Under the pieces are notes generated by a model. That model ran no database searches. It saw nothing but the letters and a program-made list of their open reading frames with translations, and had not been told where the DNA came from. Positions 17,200-25,219 of a DNA stretch of 64,000 nt are shown here, piece by piece; position 1 is the first letter of the stretch, and each line of letters begins with the position of its first letter. The DNA is from Streptomyces sp. NBC_00247. Lineage in GTDB: Bacteria > Actinomycetota > Actinomycetes > Streptomycetales > Streptomycetaceae. The stretch lies in NCBI RefSeq assembly GCF_036188265.1, contig NZ_CP108093.1:248001-312000 (forward strand), read 5' to 3'. A program made the translations under genes and the position numbers.

Positions 17200-17221
17200 G
17201 ACCTCAACCATGGTTGAGGTC
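17200..17221 (+). promoter_or_regulatory. MerR-type operator/promoter before the transketolase pair
   Basis: Perfect 22-bp palindrome with half-site GACCTCAACCA. TTGACC at 17198 overlaps its left edge as a -35. This resembles elongated-spacer promoters controlled by MerR-family activators, where the dyad sits between -35 and -10. The ATG at 17227 is only 5 nt away, so a leaderless transcript or a slightly later start is implied. No MerR gene is in the window. Confidence 0.6.
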
Positions 17222-17226
17222 CAACC

Positions 17227-17943
17227 ATGATCAGCATGACGAATTCCACCGGCTCAGGGCTCCGCACGCACGGCTACGAGGACCTGAACCGCCTGATGGG
17301 CCTCATGACCGGCGACGAGAAGCACGGGCCCGCCGCCACCTCCACCCTGGACGTGCTCTGGGTGCTCTACGACCGGGTGCTCCGAGTCGGCCCCGCGACC
17401 GTGGACGATCCCGAGCGGGACAGGTTCCTGCTCTCCAAGGGCCACGGGCCCATGGCCTACTACGCGGTGCTCGCCACCCGCGGCTTCTTCCCGGAGGAGC
17501 TGCTCACCGGCTTCGGCTCGTTCGACTCGCCGCTGGGCCAGCACCCGGACCGGCTGCTGGTGCCGGGCGCCGAGATCGGCAGCGGATCGCTGGGGCACGG
17601 CCTCCCTCTCGCGGTCGGCACCGCCCTGGGGCTGCGGGCGCAGGGGCGCACCGATCCCCGGGTCTGGGTTCTCGTGGGGGACGCGGAACTGGACGAGGGC
17701 AGCAATCACGAGGCGCTCGCCTACGCCGGGCCCGCCGGCCTGGAGCGGTTGCACACCGTGGTCATCGACAACCAGTCGGCGACCTACGGCCGCCCCGGCG
17801 GGATCGCGGCGCGCTTCGAGACCGCCGGGTGGTCGGTGGCGAGCGTGGACGGCGGGGACCACGAGGCGCTGTACGCGGCCTTCACCGCCCCCCACCCCGG
17901 CCGGCCGCACGCCGTGGTCGCCCGGACCGCGCCGAAGCGCTGA
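17227..17943 (+). CDS. Transketolase, N-terminal (thiamine-diphosphate-binding) subunit
   Basis: 238 residues. Contains SKGHGPMAYYAVL, the GSLGHGLPLAVG loop and the thiamine-diphosphate motif GDAELDEGSNHEAL, all typical of the split N-terminal transketolase subunit. Works with the adjacent C-terminal subunit to move two-carbon units between sugar phosphates. Start could be 17227 or the ATG at 17236, since the operator-like palindrome ends 5 nt upstream. The partner gene begins 122 bp downstream. Confidence 0.9.
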   Translation: MISMTNSTGSGLRTHGYEDLNRLMGLMTGDEKHGPAATSTLDVLWVLYDRVLRVGPATVDDPERDRFLLSKGHGPMAYYAVLATRGFFPEELLTGFGSFDSPLGQHPDRLLVPGAEIGSGSLGHGLPLAVGTALGLRAQGRTDPRVWVLVGDAELDEGSNHEALAYAGPAGLERLHTVVIDNQSATYGRPGGIAARFETAGWSVASVDGGDHEALYAAFTAPHPGRPHAVVARTAPKR

Positions 17944-18065
17944 CCGCGCGACCGCTCTCCCTCAGCCCTCTCACACGCTCCTGGTCCCGCCGCACACCGC
18001 GGCGCGCCCCCTCACTCCCAGCCTCACCTCACCACCACTCCCGGCACCAACGGAAAGACTCCCCC

Positions 18066-18962
18066 GTGGACACCATGCGAGACCGCTTCATCGCCACCAC
18101 CACCGAACTTCTCGGCCATGATCCGCGCCTGGCTCTCGTGCTGGCCGAGATCAGCCGCGACGGCTTCGCCGGAGCCGAGCGGAACCACCCTGACCGGGTG
18201 ATCAATGTCGGTATCCGTGAACAGCTGCTCATCGGGGCGGGCGCGGGTATGGCCTTGACCGGGATGCGGCCGATCGTCCACACCTTCGCGAGCTTCCTCG
18301 TCGAGCGCCCCTTCGAGCAGATCAGGCTGGACTTCGGGCACCAGGGCGTGGCCGGGGTGCTGGTGAGCGCGGGAGCCTCGTACGACTTCCCGGCGGCCGG
18401 CTTCACGCACATGTCGCCCGGTGATGTGGCGCTCATGGACACGCTCGACGGCTGGAGCGTGCACGTTCCCGGCCATCCCGACGAGGCGGAGGCACTGCTG
18501 CGGCGGGCAGCCGCCGGGGACGACCGGGTCTACCTGCGGTTGTCGCTGCAGTCGAACCGCCGGGCCCTGCCCGTGGACGGGAACGGCTTCCTCACCGTGC
18601 GCGAGGGCTCCCGGGGCGTCGTCGTCGCGGTCGGCCCGACGCTGGACGACGTACTCGCCGCGACGGAAGGGCTGGACACGACCGTGCTGTACGCGGCCAC
18701 GGTGCGGCCCTTCGACTTCGACGGGCTGCGCAGGGCGGTGGGCGCGGGCACCGCCGACGTGGTGCTCGTGGAGCCGTACCTCGCCGGTACCTCCGTAGCG
18801 GTGGCGACCGAAGCCCTGCTCGACCTCCCGCACCGGGTACTGGGTCTGGGTGTGGGCCGCGCGGAGCTCCGCCGCTACGGGCGGATGGACGAGCACGTCG
18901 CGGCGCACGGGCTCGACGCCGCGGGGCTGCGGAGTCGCATCACTCGGTTCCTGCGCGGCTGA
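18066..18962 (+). CDS. Transketolase, C-terminal subunit
   Basis: 298 residues. Carries the pyrimidine-binding domain (VINVGIREQLLIGAGAGMAL, with the conserved Glu for cofactor activation; MRPIVHTFASFLVERPFEQI) and a shortened C-terminal domain (VVLVEPYLAGTS). GTG start is chosen because the conserved sequence begins within ten codons and a GGAAAG element lies upstream; the open frame before it is a shadow of the N-terminal subunit gene. Convergent with the GAF gene, 40 bp away. Confidence 0.9.
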   Translation: MDTMRDRFIATTTELLGHDPRLALVLAEISRDGFAGAERNHPDRVINVGIREQLLIGAGAGMALTGMRPIVHTFASFLVERPFEQIRLDFGHQGVAGVLVSAGASYDFPAAGFTHMSPGDVALMDTLDGWSVHVPGHPDEAEALLRRAAAGDDRVYLRLSLQSNRRALPVDGNGFLTVREGSRGVVVAVGPTLDDVLAATEGLDTTVLYAATVRPFDFDGLRRAVGAGTADVVLVEPYLAGTSVAVATEALLDLPHRVLGLGVGRAELRRYGRMDEHVAAHGLDAAGLRSRITRFLRG

Positions 18963-19002
18963 GCGGACGCTCCACGCACGGGTCTGCCCTTCGCCCGTCT
19001 CC

Positions 19003-19572
19003 TCAGCGGCGGGGCAGCTCCCGGCGGTCGATGTGCCCCATCAGTTCCTGGGCGAGCGCCTTGATGGTGACGAGCCCCGCGCGCCCCCACGGCCGGGGGA
19101 CGGTGTCGACGGCGCAGACGGTGCCGAGCGCGACTCCGGCGCCGTCGATGAGCGGGGCCCCGAGGTAGGAACGAATCCCTATGCCGTCCACGACCGGGTT
19201 CCCGGCGAAGCGCGGATAGTCGCAGACGTCGTCCAGCACCAGGGCCTTGCGCCGTACCAGGACGTGCGGGCAGTAGCCGTGGTCGCGGGCCATGTAGCGG
19301 TCGCTCCGGTTGCTGCGCGCGGCAGCGGTTCCGAGGGCGCCGCCTCCCTGGTTGCCCGCGGGTGTGTGCAGACCGGCGAAGAACTGACGGTTCTCGTCGA
19401 TGAAGTTGACCATGGAGTAGGGGGCGGCGGTCACGGCTGCGACGCGGTCCGCGAAGTCGTCGAAGTTGTCGAAGGTCGTGTCCGGCCGCTCCCCCAGGCC
19501 GAGCCGGCGCAAGCGGGCGGCCCTGGCGGAGCCGTCGCGGTCGACCGGGGTGAGCAGCTGCCTGCCCGTCAC
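19003..19572 (-). CDS. GAF-domain protein at the end of the conservon
   Basis: 189 residues, nearly all a GAF domain (about 25-180): APYSMVNFIDENRQFFAGL, CPHVLVRRKALVLDDVCDYPRF and SYLGAPLIDGAGVALGTVCAVD are the usual strands. GAF domains bind small molecules or sense redox and light. GTG start overlaps the CvnD stop (GTGA), so it belongs to the conservon operon as a fifth member, probably a sensory or partner protein. No output domain is present. Confidence 0.85.
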   Translation of the reverse strand: MTGRQLLTPVDRDGSARAARLRRLGLGERPDTTFDNFDDFADRVAAVTAAPYSMVNFIDENRQFFAGLHTPAGNQGGGALGTAAARSNRSDRYMARDHGYCPHVLVRRKALVLDDVCDYPRFAGNPVVDGIGIRSYLGAPLIDGAGVALGTVCAVDTVPRPWGRAGLVTIKALAQELMGHIDRRELPRR

Positions 19573-20192
19573 GGGTGTGCTCCGTAGGTCTGGAGCGGGG
19601 CAGGGGCGGCGGTGGCGTTGATGAGGTGCTGGAGGAGCGTCACCAGCGCGCCCGTACCGGAACTGGCGATCCGGGCGTCGCACAGGACGACCGGGACGCC
19701 CGGCGGGAGGTCCAGTGCGGCCCGGACCTCGTCGGGGGCGTAACGGTAGGCGCCGTCGAACTCGTTGACGGCGACGATGAAGCCGATGCCACGCCGTTCG
19801 AAGAAGTCGACGGCGGCGAAGCACTCTTCGAGGCGCCGCGTGTCGGCCAGCACCACGGCGCCCAAGGCACCCTGCGACAGCTCGTCCCACATGAACCAGA
19901 AGCGTTCCTGGCCGGGGGTTCCGAAGAGGTACAGGACGTGGCTCTGGTCGAGGGTGATCCGGCCGAAGTCCATGGCGACGGTGGTGGACCGCTTCGACTC
20001 GATGCCGTCGAGGTTGTCCGTGCCCACGCCGATCTGGGTCAGCAGCTCCTCGGTGCTCAGCGGGGCGATCTCGCTGACGGCGCCCACGAACGTCGTCTTG
20101 CCGACCCCGAACCCACCCGCGACCAGGACCTTGAGGGCCACGGGGAAGGGCGCGGGGCGGGCGGTGCTGTCAGAGTTGTCGTCGTAGGCCAT
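19569..20192 (-). CDS. cvnD: Conservon small GTPase CvnD
   Basis: 207 residues. P-loop GGFGVGKTTFVGAV near residue 26, switch II-like LFGTPGQERFWFMWDEL and base-recognition VNEFDG in place of NKxD. This is the MglA/CvnD-like family of Streptomyces conservons, thought to act as switchable partners of the CvnA membrane kinase. Overlaps the end of cvnC by 23 bp. Confidence 0.93.
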   Translation of the reverse strand: MAYDDNSDSTARPAPFPVALKVLVAGGFGVGKTTFVGAVSEIAPLSTEELLTQIGVGTDNLDGIESKRSTTVAMDFGRITLDQSHVLYLFGTPGQERFWFMWDELSQGALGAVVLADTRRLEECFAAVDFFERRGIGFIVAVNEFDGAYRYAPDEVRAALDLPPGVPVVLCDARIASSGTGALVTLLQHLINATAAPAPLQTYGAHP

Positions 20193-20544
20193 CGAGCACT
20201 GCCTCCAGCAGGGTTCGGTCGGTGGGCATGTCCTGGAAGGCGGGGGCGTGCGCGGTGACGGCCCCGCAGTCCACCAGGTCGGAGACGAGGACCTTGGCGA
20301 CCGTCGCGGGCAGCCGCAGATGCGCGGCCACCTCGGCGACGGACGTGGGGCCTTCGCAGAGCCCGAGTGTCACGGTGTGTTCGTGGCCCAGGTGGGCCTG
20401 CGGTTTCCTGCCGGTCGCCATGATCAGCGAGAGCAGGTCGAGTTCCGTCGTCGGCCGGGTCCGGCCGCTGCTGACGGTGTACGGACGGACGAGCCGGCCG
20501 GCCGCGGCGTCGAGCAGCGGTCCTTCCTGAGCCCGCACGCTCAC
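20170..20544 (-). CDS. cvnC: Conservon DUF742 protein CvnC
   Basis: 124 residues of DUF742: RLVRPYTVSSGRTRP at the N-terminus and a winged-helix-like section (GPTSVAEVAAHLRLPATVAKVLVSDLVD). Family role is in the conservon complex, possibly as an adaptor. GTG start overlaps the cvnB stop (GTGA). Confidence 0.93.
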   Translation of the reverse strand: MSVRAQEGPLLDAAAGRLVRPYTVSSGRTRPTTELDLLSLIMATGRKPQAHLGHEHTVTLGLCEGPTSVAEVAAHLRLPATVAKVLVSDLVDCGAVTAHAPAFQDMPTDRTLLEAVLDGLRRQL

Positions 20545-20975
20545 AGCCCCGGGGCGAACGGTGTCCCCGCCATGTGTCGTGCCGGGGTGGCCAGATACGG
20601 TCGCACGCTCTTGACCAGCATGGTCATCTCGTACCCGAGGACCGCCGCGTCGGCCTCCCGGCCGGCGAGGACCGCGAGGCAGGTGCCGGAACCGGCGGTG
20701 GAGACGAAGAGGAGGGTCGAGTCGAGTTCGACCACGACCTGACGCACGTCGCCGTTGTCCCCGAACCTTGCCCCGGCGCTGCGGCCCAGGGAGTAGAGCC
20801 CGGCCGCCAGGGCCGCCATGTGGTCCGCGCTGTCGGAATCCATGCCGTGGACCGACTTCACCAGCCCGTCCGCGGACAGCAGGACGGCACTGCGCGTGTA
20901 CGGGACACGTTGGACGAGTCCGCTCAACAGCCAGTCGAGGTCGGCGACCTGACCGGACGTCATTTCACTCGGCAT
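20541..20975 (-). CDS. cvnB: Conservon roadblock/LC7 protein CvnB
   Basis: 144 residues. LDWLLSGLVQRVPYTRSAVLLSADGLVKS and the strand-helix pattern through LDSTLLFVSTAGSGTCLAVLAG match the roadblock/LC7 fold, the presumed GTPase-activating partner of CvnD. ATG at 20975 has AAGGAG 10 nt upstream; an internal ATG four codons later is an alternative. Confidence 0.93.
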   Translation of the reverse strand: MPSEMTSGQVADLDWLLSGLVQRVPYTRSAVLLSADGLVKSVHGMDSDSADHMAALAAGLYSLGRSAGARFGDNGDVRQVVVELDSTLLFVSTAGSGTCLAVLAGREADAAVLGYEMTMLVKSVRPYLATPARHMAGTPFAPGL

Positions 20976-20982
20976 GGTGCAT

Positions 20983-23136
20983 CTACTCCTTGTACGTGTT
21001 CTCGTGACGGGGTTCGGGGTTCTCGTGACGGGGGACGGGGCCGGGGCGTCCCGGGACTCCCCTCTCGGACGGTGCGGCCGGCGCGCGTACGGGCAGCGGG
21101 GTGACCCGCCGGACCGGTGGCGCGGCCGGAGCGGCGTACGGGACGAACCCCGGCGCCGTGGACCCGGGCAACGCCGTGGACCCGGGCGGCGCGGTGGACC
21201 CGGGCGACCCCGCCGCCGGGGCGGGCCCGGTCGCCGGCGGGAGGCCCTGGCCCGCCGCACGCGACGGTCCGGGCGCGGGCGGAAGGGCGTCGCCGCCGAC
21301 CGGCGGCTCCGTGTCCTGCGCCGACCGGGCCTCAGCCAGGTCGATACCGCGCCGGAAGGCGGCGACGAGGCCCGGGTCGTGCACCGCGTGCTCGTCCGGG
21401 ACACGGCGCACCGGGGCCTGGCGGAGCTGCGGCACCAGGTTCTCCTGATTGGTCCGCCGGGGCAGTTCGGGGCGGGCGGGCTGCGGTTCGGGGTACGCGG
21501 CCGGTGCGGCGTGCTCGGAGGGCGCGGGGGGCGGCCCCGTGGGCGCCGACCGCTCCGAGGTGCGCTGCGGGAGCGGCGGGCCCTGGGCCTCGCGGCGGAT
21601 CTGGCGCGGTGGGTGCGGGGTACCGGGAGCCGGAGCGCCGGGTGCCCCGGGCCCGGCCGGGGCCGCGCCGGGTGGCCCGAGTCGTCCCACCACGGGCCGG
21701 AGCTGATCCTGCGGCGCGGGCGGGAGCTGGTCCCGGACCGGCTGCCGCGCACGGTCCGGTCCTCCCGGGAGGACCGGTGCCGACCGGGGCTCGGCGGAGG
21801 CCGGTGCCGGGCGGGCCCGTGGGCCGGAGTCCTGGGCCGGCGGCCGGTGCACGGCGCCGGGCGGGGGCACCGGAACGCCCTCCGGCGGCGTGGTGGTGTC
21901 GCCCTCGGCGCCGAGCAGCACCTGCGGGAGGACCAGGACCGCCTGCGTACCGCCGTAGATGTTGCTCTCCAGCCGGACCGCGATGCCGTGGCGTCGGGCC
22001 AGCGCGGAGACGACGAAGAGCCCGATGCGGCCGTCCTGGAGCAGGTGGGCGACGTTCACCTGGTCGGGGTCGGCGAGCAGAGCGTTCATCCGGCTCTGCT
22101 CCTGGCCCGGCATGCCGAGCCCGCGGTCCTCCACCTCCAGCGCGAAGCCGGCCGTGACGGGCTGGACCCGCAGCAGGACCTGGGTGTGCGGAGCGGAGAA
22201 CACCGTGGCGTTCTCGACGAGTTCGGCCACCAGGTGGATCACGTCGGCGACGGCGTGCCCGCGCAGGGTCCCCTCGATCGGCGGAACCAGTTTGACCCGC
22301 GGGTACTGCTCGACCTCGGCGATGGCGGAGCGCAGCACCTCGGTGAGGGTGACCGGGTTCGACCACTGCCGACGGGACACCGCCCCGCCGAGCACGGCGA
22401 GGTTCTCGGCGTGACGTCGGATGCGGGTCGCCAGGTGATCGACGTGGAAGAGGCCCTTGAGGAGGTCGGGGTCTTCCACCTCGTGTTCGAGTTCGTCGAG
22501 AATCTGGATCTCACGATGCACCAGAGACTGAAGGCGGCGTGCGAGGTTGACGAAGACCTCGACCTTCTGTTCGTTGCCCGTGCTGCTGAAAAGCTGGGAC
22601 GCCTGGCCCACGGCGGCCACGGCGGCCTCCTGCGAGCGTGCGATCTCCTGCCCCAGCAGGTCGAAGGCGTCCGCTCCCGGGGCGGTGGGCTGTGGAGCCC
22701 TGCGGGCGGGCAACTGCTCCCCGGCCCGGAGCTGTTCCAGCGCTCGCTGCAGGTCGGCCTGACCCCGGGCGTTGGCCCGGCGGAGCGCCTGGGCGCGGTC
22801 GAGCAGCCCGGCCGATACCCGGCGGGCGCCGATGCACGCCGCCACGACGGCCGTCACGGCCAGCGCGCCGGACCCGCCGAGCGCCGCCAGCAGGCTGCCG
22901 GAGGGACGCACCCCGCAGGCCCGTACGGTGAAGACGACCGCGGCGGCACCGATCAGCAGGGCGGCCACGGTCGGCAGCAGCGCCGCCCGCACCATCTGAC
23001 CGCGTATCCGCAGCCGCGATGCCGGCTGTACGGTGCGCGGCTTGGAGGAGGCGGTCTGGGAACGGCCCGCGGGGCGGCCGTGCCGCCCGCTCTCCCGGCG
23101 ATCCGGTCGCGCTTCTGGTGCGCGAAGTTGAGACAT
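20983..23136 (-). CDS. cvnA: Conservon membrane sensor histidine-kinase-like protein CvnA
   Basis: 717 residues. A basic N-terminus is followed by two membrane segments (about 47-69 and 80-104) with little extracytoplasmic sequence. A helical region with QKVEVFVNLARRLQSLVHREI and HVDHLATRIRRHAENL stands in the dimerisation position, then a HATPase domain with N-box HLVAELVENATVFS and G-box EVEDRGLGMP. The last 300 residues are proline-rich and probably disordered. ATG at 23136 is preferred over one 60 codons upstream because CGAGGA lies 6 nt before it. First gene of cvnA-B-C-D-GAF. Confidence 0.92.
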   Translation of the reverse strand: MSQLRAPEARPDRRESGRHGRPAGRSQTASSKPRTVQPASRLRIRGQMVRAALLPTVAALLIGAAAVVFTVRACGVRPSGSLLAALGGSGALAVTAVVAACIGARRVSAGLLDRAQALRRANARGQADLQRALEQLRAGEQLPARRAPQPTAPGADAFDLLGQEIARSQEAAVAAVGQASQLFSSTGNEQKVEVFVNLARRLQSLVHREIQILDELEHEVEDPDLLKGLFHVDHLATRIRRHAENLAVLGGAVSRRQWSNPVTLTEVLRSAIAEVEQYPRVKLVPPIEGTLRGHAVADVIHLVAELVENATVFSAPHTQVLLRVQPVTAGFALEVEDRGLGMPGQEQSRMNALLADPDQVNVAHLLQDGRIGLFVVSALARRHGIAVRLESNIYGGTQAVLVLPQVLLGAEGDTTTPPEGVPVPPPGAVHRPPAQDSGPRARPAPASAEPRSAPVLPGGPDRARQPVRDQLPPAPQDQLRPVVGRLGPPGAAPAGPGAPGAPAPGTPHPPRQIRREAQGPPLPQRTSERSAPTGPPPAPSEHAAPAAYPEPQPARPELPRRTNQENLVPQLRQAPVRRVPDEHAVHDPGLVAAFRRGIDLAEARSAQDTEPPVGGDALPPAPGPSRAAGQGLPPATGPAPAAGSPGSTAPPGSTALPGSTAPGFVPYAAPAAPPVRRVTPLPVRAPAAPSERGVPGRPGPVPRHENPEPRHENTYKE

Positions 23137-23888
23137 CAGCGTCCTCGGTACGTGGGGCACCCGGAATCGTTCATGCGGTGGCACCAAAGGGGGTCGGTCA
23201 GGCTCCGGATCAACCGGGCGGGCTCGAAGAACATGAGCCCATCGTTGATCACTGAGCACACACGGTAGTCGCCGACGCGGCGGGCGTGAGCGCCAGTTGT
23301 CGAACTTGCCCGCCATCCGTCCCGCTCTGGTATGACGGCCCGTACTGACGACCGATTTCCGTTCGCCTTTTTCGGCGACCGGACCGATGGAGCCGAGTGG
23401 CGCACGTCACCCCGCGCGACCCTTCGGGGCACGCGCCACGACCATGCGCCACGACGACGACAGAACCCGCTCACCTCTCGTGACGAGCCCACTCGGGGCC
23501 GCGAGCGCCGCTTCCACCGACAGCCGGCGCCCCGCCTCCCGAGGGGCGGCGGGGGTGCGCACGGCTTCGCCGAGGAGCCGTCCACCCGGTCGTGGCGCAG
23601 CGCGGATGAGCCGGTTCGTCCGGTCGCGGGCGCTGCCCACCGGTGCGCACCCCCGCACGTGGAACCTCGGCCGCGCCCCGGCAAAGCCGCCCGCCCCTCG
23701 GGCGTGAGCGTTCAAGACGTGAACGGGCCGGCCAAAATCCCGTCGACACGAGTCAACAGAAGGTACGGACCAGCACCTTGACGCCCCCTCGCCCCCTCAC
23801 TTAAATCAAGTAGTGAATTAACAAACGGCCTTACCCCTCGGGATGCGGACCCTCACCACGGTCCGTCACGCCTTCATCCGCCATGCCT
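23137..23888. other. Long intergenic region between cvnA and the GH16 gene
   Basis: About 790 bp in all separate divergent cvnA and the GH16 gene. No convincing gene was found; the open frames here are arginine/proline-rich and lack ribosome sites. An AT-rich pocket at 23797-23822 contains TCACT/AGTGA arms around TAAATCAAGT and nested ACTT/AAGT arms, a candidate operator or promoter about 110-130 bp before GH16. Confidence 0.5.
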
Positions 23889-23910
23889 ATCTGTCATGCC
23901 CATGACAGAT
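23889..23910 (+). promoter_or_regulatory. Palindrome just upstream of GH16
   Basis: Perfect dyad with 10-bp arms ATCTGTCATG and CATGACAGAT around CC, ending 19 bp before the GH16 GTG. It is either an operator near the transcription start or a leader hairpin that could block translation. The same arms were not noticed before the other hydrolase genes here. Confidence 0.5.
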
Positions 23911-23929
23911 TCCCCCCACGCGAAGTGAT

Positions 23930-25219
23930 GTGATGACCATGCGAACTCCCTTCAGGCGCCGACTGGCACTCTCCGTCGCCTCCCTGCTCTGCTGTTCGGG
24001 CGTGCTCATGGCCGCCCCGGCAGGCGCGGCGCCCGCGACCTCCCAGAGTGCCGCCACCGCGGCTGCGGCGACCACGACCTTCTCCGACGACTTCAACGGC
24101 ACCGCCGGGTCGGCGCCCGACGCGGGCAAGTGGCAGACCGAGACCGGCGACAACGTCAGCAACCACGAGCGGCAGTACTACACGGCGGGGTCGAACAACG
24201 CCAAGCTCGACGGCCAGGGCAATCTGGTCATCACCGCCCGCAAGGAGAATCCCGCCAACTACCAGTGCTGGTACGGCACCTGTCAGTACACCTCGGCCCG
24301 GCTGAACACCTCGGGCAAGTTCACGTCGACGTACGGGCACGTCGAGACCCGGATGAAGATCCCGCGCGGTCAGGGCATGTGGCCCGCGTTCTGGATGCTC
24401 GGCGCGGATCTGGGCAGTGTCGGCTGGCCCAACAGCGGTGAGATCGACATCATGGAGAACGTCGGCTTCGAACCGGGCGCGGTCCACGGCACCATCCACG
24501 GCCCCGGTTACTCCGGTTCGGCGGGCATCGGCGCGGGCTACTCCCTGCCGGGCGGCCAGGCCTTCGCCGACGCGTTCCACACCTTCGCGGTCGACTGGGC
24601 CCCCAACTCCCTCACCTGGTCGGTCGACGGCAACGTCTACCAGACGCGTACCCCCGCCGACCTGGGCGGCAACAGCTGGGTGTTCAACAAGCCCTTCTTC
24701 ATCATCCTGAACCTCGCGGTCGGCGGCTACTGGCCCGGCGACCCCGACGGATCGACTCCGTTCCCCGGCCAGCTCGTCGTCGACTACGTGCACGTCACCA
24801 CCAGTGACGGCGGTACCACCCCGCCCCCGGCCACCGGTGGTTCGATCACGGGCATCGGCGGCAAGTGCGTCGACGTCGCCGGCGCCGGCACCGCGAACGG
24901 CACCGCCGTCCAGCTCTACGACTGCAACGGCTCCGCCGCCCAGAAGTGGGCCGTCAACAGCGACGGCACCATCCGCGCCTTCGGCAAGTGCCTCGACGCC
25001 AAGGACGCCAAAACCGCCGACGGCACCCTGCTCCAACTCTGGGACTGCAACGGAACGGCCGCACAGAAGTGGGCGACCCCCGCGGCCAAGGACATCGTCG
25101 GCATCCAGTCCGACAAATGCGTGGACGCCACCGGCAACTCCTCCGCCAACGGCACCCGCCTCCAGCTCTGGACCTGCTCCGGAACCGCCAACCAGAAGTG
25201 GACGGTGAACGCCGCGTGA
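23930..25219 (+). CDS. Secreted GH16 beta-1,3-glucanase with C-terminal ricin-type lectin
   Basis: 429 residues. Sec signal peptide (RRRLALSVASLLCCSGVLMAAPAGA), then GH16 jelly-roll with the catalytic motif GEIDIMENVG (Glu about 172 and 177) and MWPAFWMLG. A linker (GGTTPPPATGG) leads to a ricin-B/CBM13 domain from about residue 305 with three QKW repeats. GH16 of this type cut beta-1,3-glucans such as laminarin and fungal wall glucan. Starts possible at GTG 23930 or ATG 23933/23939. Its stop overlaps the GTG of the chitinase gene. Confidence 0.9.
   Translation: MMTMRTPFRRRLALSVASLLCCSGVLMAAPAGAAPATSQSAATAAAATTTFSDDFNGTAGSAPDAGKWQTETGDNVSNHERQYYTAGSNNAKLDGQGNLVITARKENPANYQCWYGTCQYTSARLNTSGKFTSTYGHVETRMKIPRGQGMWPAFWMLGADLGSVGWPNSGEIDIMENVGFEPGAVHGTIHGPGYSGSAGIGAGYSLPGGQAFADAFHTFAVDWAPNSLTWSVDGNVYQTRTPADLGGNSWVFNKPFFIILNLAVGGYWPGDPDGSTPFPGQLVVDYVHVTTSDGGTTPPPATGGSITGIGGKCVDVAGAGTANGTAVQLYDCNGSAAQKWAVNSDGTIRAFGKCLDAKDAKTADGTLLQLWDCNGTAAQKWATPAAKDIVGIQSDKCVDATGNSSANGTRLQLWTCSGTANQKWTVNAA
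24845..25206 (+). repeat. Ricin-domain direct repeat, copy 1 (in GH16 gene)
   Basis: 362-bp stretch aligned without gaps to 25351-25712 in the next gene; most of it is identical, including silent positions. It encodes the three-lobed QxW lectin domain. Confidence 0.9.

Noticed and set aside
20974..23268. 764-codon plus-strand frame opposite cvnA
   Set aside because: cvnA has membrane segments, an ATPase domain and operon context; the opposite frame is Arg/Gly-rich without motifs.
23332..23781. 149-codon plus-strand frame in the cvnA-GH16 gap
   Set aside because: Arg/Pro-rich, no ribosome site, no protein-like pattern.
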